Origin: Ruminococcus flavefaciens
GTDB lineage: Bacteria; Bacillota; Clostridia; Oscillospirales; Ruminococcaceae
NCBI GenBank assembly: GCA_902796705.1
Contig: CADBQF010000325.1
Coordinates: 1-7,884, forward strand
DNA length: 7,884 nt
Reading direction: 5' to 3'
Positions within the stretch are counted from its first letter, which is position 1, and every line of letters starts with the position of its first letter. This document shows, in pieces, positions 6,401 to 7,884 of this stretch. The notes beneath the pieces are model-generated. The model worked only from the letters and a program-made list of their open reading frames with translations, ran no database searches and was not told the origin of the DNA. Position numbers and translations under genes: made by a program.

Positions 6401-6406
6401 TATAAT
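6401..6406 (+). promoter_or_regulatory. Probable -10 box for the esterase/acetyltransferase pair
   Basis: TATAAT lies 58 bases before the esterase start and just downstream of a terminator, where a new promoter is needed. The -35 position holds only a T-rich stretch (6378-6383), so the promoter would be weak or activator-dependent. Confidence 0.45.
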
Positions 6407-6464
6407 AAAAACATTTCAGGAGCAGATGAATCAGATTCGTTCCGGCTGATGATGAGAGGTAAAT

Positions 6465-7133
6465 ATGAAGACGATAACTATTTCAGGCAGAAAATGCCAT
6501 ATAATAATAAACGGTGCTGATCTTCCGGTCATATACCGGGGCGAAATGAAAGATTCCGCCGGCACAGCAGAAAAAGTTGCTGAACTGTGCAAAGATACAA
6601 AATGCAGTCATATAGTCTATGAGGTCGATGACTGGAACACGGAGTTCTCGCCGTGGCAGTTCACTCTGAACAAGAAAATGTCTTTTCCGGGCGGCGGACA
6701 GAAAACGCTTGACTGGCTCGTCAGTGAATGCGTTCCGTACTGTGAAAAGGAGTTTGCTCTTACCGGAAAACGTATCATATGCGGATATTCACTTGCCGGA
6801 TTATTCAGCTTGTGGGCATTTTATGAAAGCGGGATATTTGACGGAGCAATAAGCTGTTCGGGTTCGCTGTGGTTCGGGGACTGGATAAGTTATGCAGAGA
6901 AGAAAACCGCACCGGCAGGCAGTTCGGTCTATATCAGTCTCGGAGACCGTGAAGAAAAAGCCCGTGACCGCATCATGGCGACAGTCGGAGACTGTACAAG
7001 GAAACAGTATGAGTTCATCTGCAAGGATAAAAATATCTCCCGCCATATCCTTGAATGGAATGAGGGAGGACATTTCAATGAGCCTGAAATCCGCATAGCA
7101 AAGGGAATAAAATGGACTTGCAAAGAGGTGTGA
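6465..7133 (+). CDS. Putative esterase, alpha/beta-hydrolase fold
   Basis: The 222-residue protein looks like a short member of the esterase D/putative esterase group of alpha/beta hydrolases. The nucleophile elbow GYSLAG (107-112) has Ser109 in the GxSxxG pattern, preceded by the strand KRIICG. The best candidates for the other triad members are Asp161 in SLGDREEKARD and His203 in EGGHFNEPE near the C-terminus. There is no signal peptide and no long hydrophobic segment, so it should be cytoplasmic. The N-terminal 60 residues, including VYEVDDWNTEFSPW, correspond to the usual early strands; there is little cap domain. GAGAGGT at 6454-6460 supports the start. The next gene begins one base after the stop, so the two form an operon. 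The natural substrate cannot be told; short acyl esters are the usual assay substrates of the group. Confidence 0.82.
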   Translation: MKTITISGRKCHIIINGADLPVIYRGEMKDSAGTAEKVAELCKDTKCSHIVYEVDDWNTEFSPWQFTLNKKMSFPGGGQKTLDWLVSECVPYCEKEFALTGKRIICGYSLAGLFSLWAFYESGIFDGAISCSGSLWFGDWISYAEKKTAPAGSSVYISLGDREEKARDRIMATVGDCTRKQYEFICKDKNISRHILEWNEGGHFNEPEIRIAKGIKWTCKEV

Positions 7134-7134
7134 T

Positions 7135-7647
7135 ATGTTGTATCTTAAACCAGTAAACCGTGAAGATATCGAAAAGGAATGGCTCTTTCAGCGGAGCATA
7201 CCGGAAGATGAGAACGGCTTCCTGAATGAGTATCACGGGATAAGCCGTGAGGATTTTGATGAAGTTCTCGATACGATGACAGCTCAGATAAGGGGAGAAA
7301 AGCTTCCGGCAGGATATGTTCCGCAGACTGTTTATTATCTCTGGGAAGATGATGAGATAGTCGGGACGTTCCATTTCAGGCATTATCTTTGCAAGTCGCT
7401 TATAGAGGGAGCAGGACATATCGGGTATTATATCTCTCCGGAGTACCGTGGAAAAGGATACGGCACAAGGGGACTCAGACTTCTTCTTGACAAGATAATG
7501 GAGCGTGTCAGGGAGGACGAGATATATCTGCGTGTCAGAAGAAACAATCCGGCTTCGCTCAGAGTGATGCTGAATAACGGCGGCTACATACATCATGAGG
7601 ACGAAGAGACTTATTATGTCAGGATAAGGGTATCTTACAGGAAATGA
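7135..7647 (+). CDS. GNAT family N-acetyltransferase
   Basis: The 170-residue protein spans a single GNAT domain of usual length. The acetyl-CoA-binding motif A is clear: GHIGYYISPEYRGKGYGTRG (94-113), with the pyrophosphate loop R105-G106-K107-G108-Y109-G110. The following helix is LRLLLDKIME. Motif B appears as RNNPASLRVMLNNGG (136-150), the pattern of the side of the fold facing the acceptor. The preceding strands YYLWEDDEIVGTFHFRHYL match the usual beta-2/beta-3 hairpin. It should transfer an acetyl group from acetyl-CoA to an amine on a small molecule or protein; the acceptor is unknown. The start is supported by AAGAGG (7123-7128) inside the end of the esterase gene. The 1-base gap (TGA T ATG) indicates translational coupling with that gene. 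Confidence 0.9.
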   Translation: MLYLKPVNREDIEKEWLFQRSIPEDENGFLNEYHGISREDFDEVLDTMTAQIRGEKLPAGYVPQTVYYLWEDDEIVGTFHFRHYLCKSLIEGAGHIGYYISPEYRGKGYGTRGLRLLLDKIMERVREDEIYLRVRRNNPASLRVMLNNGGYIHHEDEETYYVRIRVSYRK

Positions 7648-7675
7648 ATAAATATATTAAATATAATTCCCCCTC

Positions 7676-7704
7676 TTGACAGCCGGGAAATCCTATGCTA
7701 TAAT
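7676..7704 (+). promoter_or_regulatory. Consensus sigma-A promoter of the riboswitch transcript
   Basis: TTGACA (7676-7681) and TATAAT (7699-7704) are both perfect and 17 bases apart. The start would be near A7711, directly at the first base of the aptamer. A promoter this strong suits a gene controlled after initiation. Confidence 0.9.
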
Positions 7705-7710
7705 AAAATT

Positions 7711-7796
7711 ACCATAAAGAGTACGTGAGGGACAAGCCCGTTGACCGTACAGCAACCTGCAAAAGTGTAAGGTGCTAAAGCTTGAACGATGGGATC
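7711..7796 (+). promoter_or_regulatory. SAM-I-like (S-box clan) riboswitch aptamer, compact form
   Basis: The core words of the SAM-I/S-box clan are present in order: GAGGGAC (7727-7733), GCCC (7736-7739), TGA (7742-7744), GCAACC (7752-7757) and AAGGTGCTAA (7769-7778). Pairings: P2 GTACG/CGTAC (7721-7725 with 7746-7750) and GGG/CCC (7729-7731 with 7737-7739), with opposed GA bases like a kink-turn. P3 is ACCT/AGGT (7755-7758 with 7770-7773). A pseudoknot pairs CAAG with CTTG (7733-7736 with 7781-7784), and a short P1 pairs CCAT with ATGG (7712-7715 with 7789-7792). The P4 hairpin of classical SAM-I is missing, so this may be the SAM-I/IV variant. SAM binding should stabilise P1 and allow termination downstream, an off switch for a methionine/SAM-related gene. 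Confidence 0.78.
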
Positions 7797-7811
7797 AATG
7801 AATATGCTTTT

Positions 7812-7847
7812 AAAGCGATCCTTTCGTGTCGATGGGATCGCTTTTTT
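7812..7847 (+). terminator. Riboswitch expression-platform terminator
   Basis: A 10-bp stem (AAAGCGATCC 7812-7821 with GGATCGCTTT 7835-7844), a 13-base loop and a T tract (7842-7847). Its left arm GATCC can instead pair with GGATC at 7792-7796 next to aptamer P1, giving a competing antiterminator. Confidence 0.9.
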
Positions 7848-7872
7848 GTACTCTTGTGGAAATATTATTTTT

Positions 7873-7884
7873 AAGGAGTGCATA
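7873..7884 (+). other. Ribosome site and probable first base of a riboswitch-controlled gene
   Basis: AAGGAG (7873-7878) lies 26 bases after the terminator. If the next bases are TG, an ATG would begin at 7884, 5 bases from the ribosome site. Nothing of the protein is visible. Genes of methionine, SAM or sulfur metabolism are the usual targets of this riboswitch clan. Confidence 0.5.

Noticed and set aside
7075..7596. Minus-strand 173-residue frame opposite the acetyltransferase
   Set aside because: The plus-strand frame has clear GNAT motifs and a good ribosome site; the minus frame has neither.
7698..7883. Minus-strand 61-residue frame over the riboswitch
   Set aside because: It lies entirely on the promoter, aptamer and terminator of the plus strand.
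1..7884. tRNA, rRNA, CRISPR arrays, transposase genes and replication origins
   Set aside because: Looked for and not seen: no cloverleaf arms, no regularly spaced direct repeats of CRISPR size, no transposase or integrase motifs.

Overview
The window looks like a chromosome segment of a gut or rumen Ruminococcus-like bacterium (Clostridia, Oscillospiraceae). The clues are a type I dockerin whose second calcium loop has the stretched form typical of Ruminococcus flavefaciens-type dockerins, a Gram-positive lipoprotein signal, strong AGGAGG-type ribosome sites, consensus sigma-A promoters and a SAM-family transcriptional riboswitch. The species cannot be fixed from the sequence alone.

Left part (1-2536, minus strand): a three-gene unit is read right to left. 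It encodes a VTC-type polyphosphate polymerase-like protein (1577-2368), a DUF4956 membrane protein whose start lies 3 bases after the VTC stop (833-1573), and a lipoprotein (756 to beyond the left edge). The lipoprotein carries a long Ser/Thr/Lys/Glu-rich spacer and then the start of a Cthe_2159/DUF4353-type beta-helix domain. None of its stop codon is in the window, so an ORF search that requires a stop will miss it.

Middle (2369-3018): this 650-base gap is dense with signals. It holds two divergent promoters, each with the same 18-base operator exactly 8 bases upstream of TATAAT. One faces the VTC operon and one faces the large surface-protein gene. Within each operator, half-sites repeat every 11 bases, as for PhoB/OmpR-family response regulators. 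Between the two promoters lies an apparent stand-alone small RNA of about 157 nt on the minus strand (2758 to 2602). It has a consensus sigma-A promoter, two 9-bp stem-loops and a rho-independent terminator. I do not recognise its family.

Right of centre (3019-6261, plus): a 1080-residue secreted protein with an N-terminal dockerin and two diverged Cthe_2159/DUF4353-like beta-helix regions. It is a paralogue of the lipoprotein on the other side, so one operator type appears to control a polymer-synthesis-like enzyme, a membrane partner and two carbohydrate-binding-type surface proteins. That shared control is an inference from the matched promoters.

Right end (6262-7884): after a large inverted repeat and a clear terminator comes a two-gene unit, an alpha/beta-hydrolase esterase (6465-7133) and a GNAT acetyltransferase (7135-7647). 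Then comes a perfect TTGACA-17-TATAAT promoter, a compact SAM-I-like riboswitch and its terminator. They control a gene whose start codon falls on the right edge of the window.
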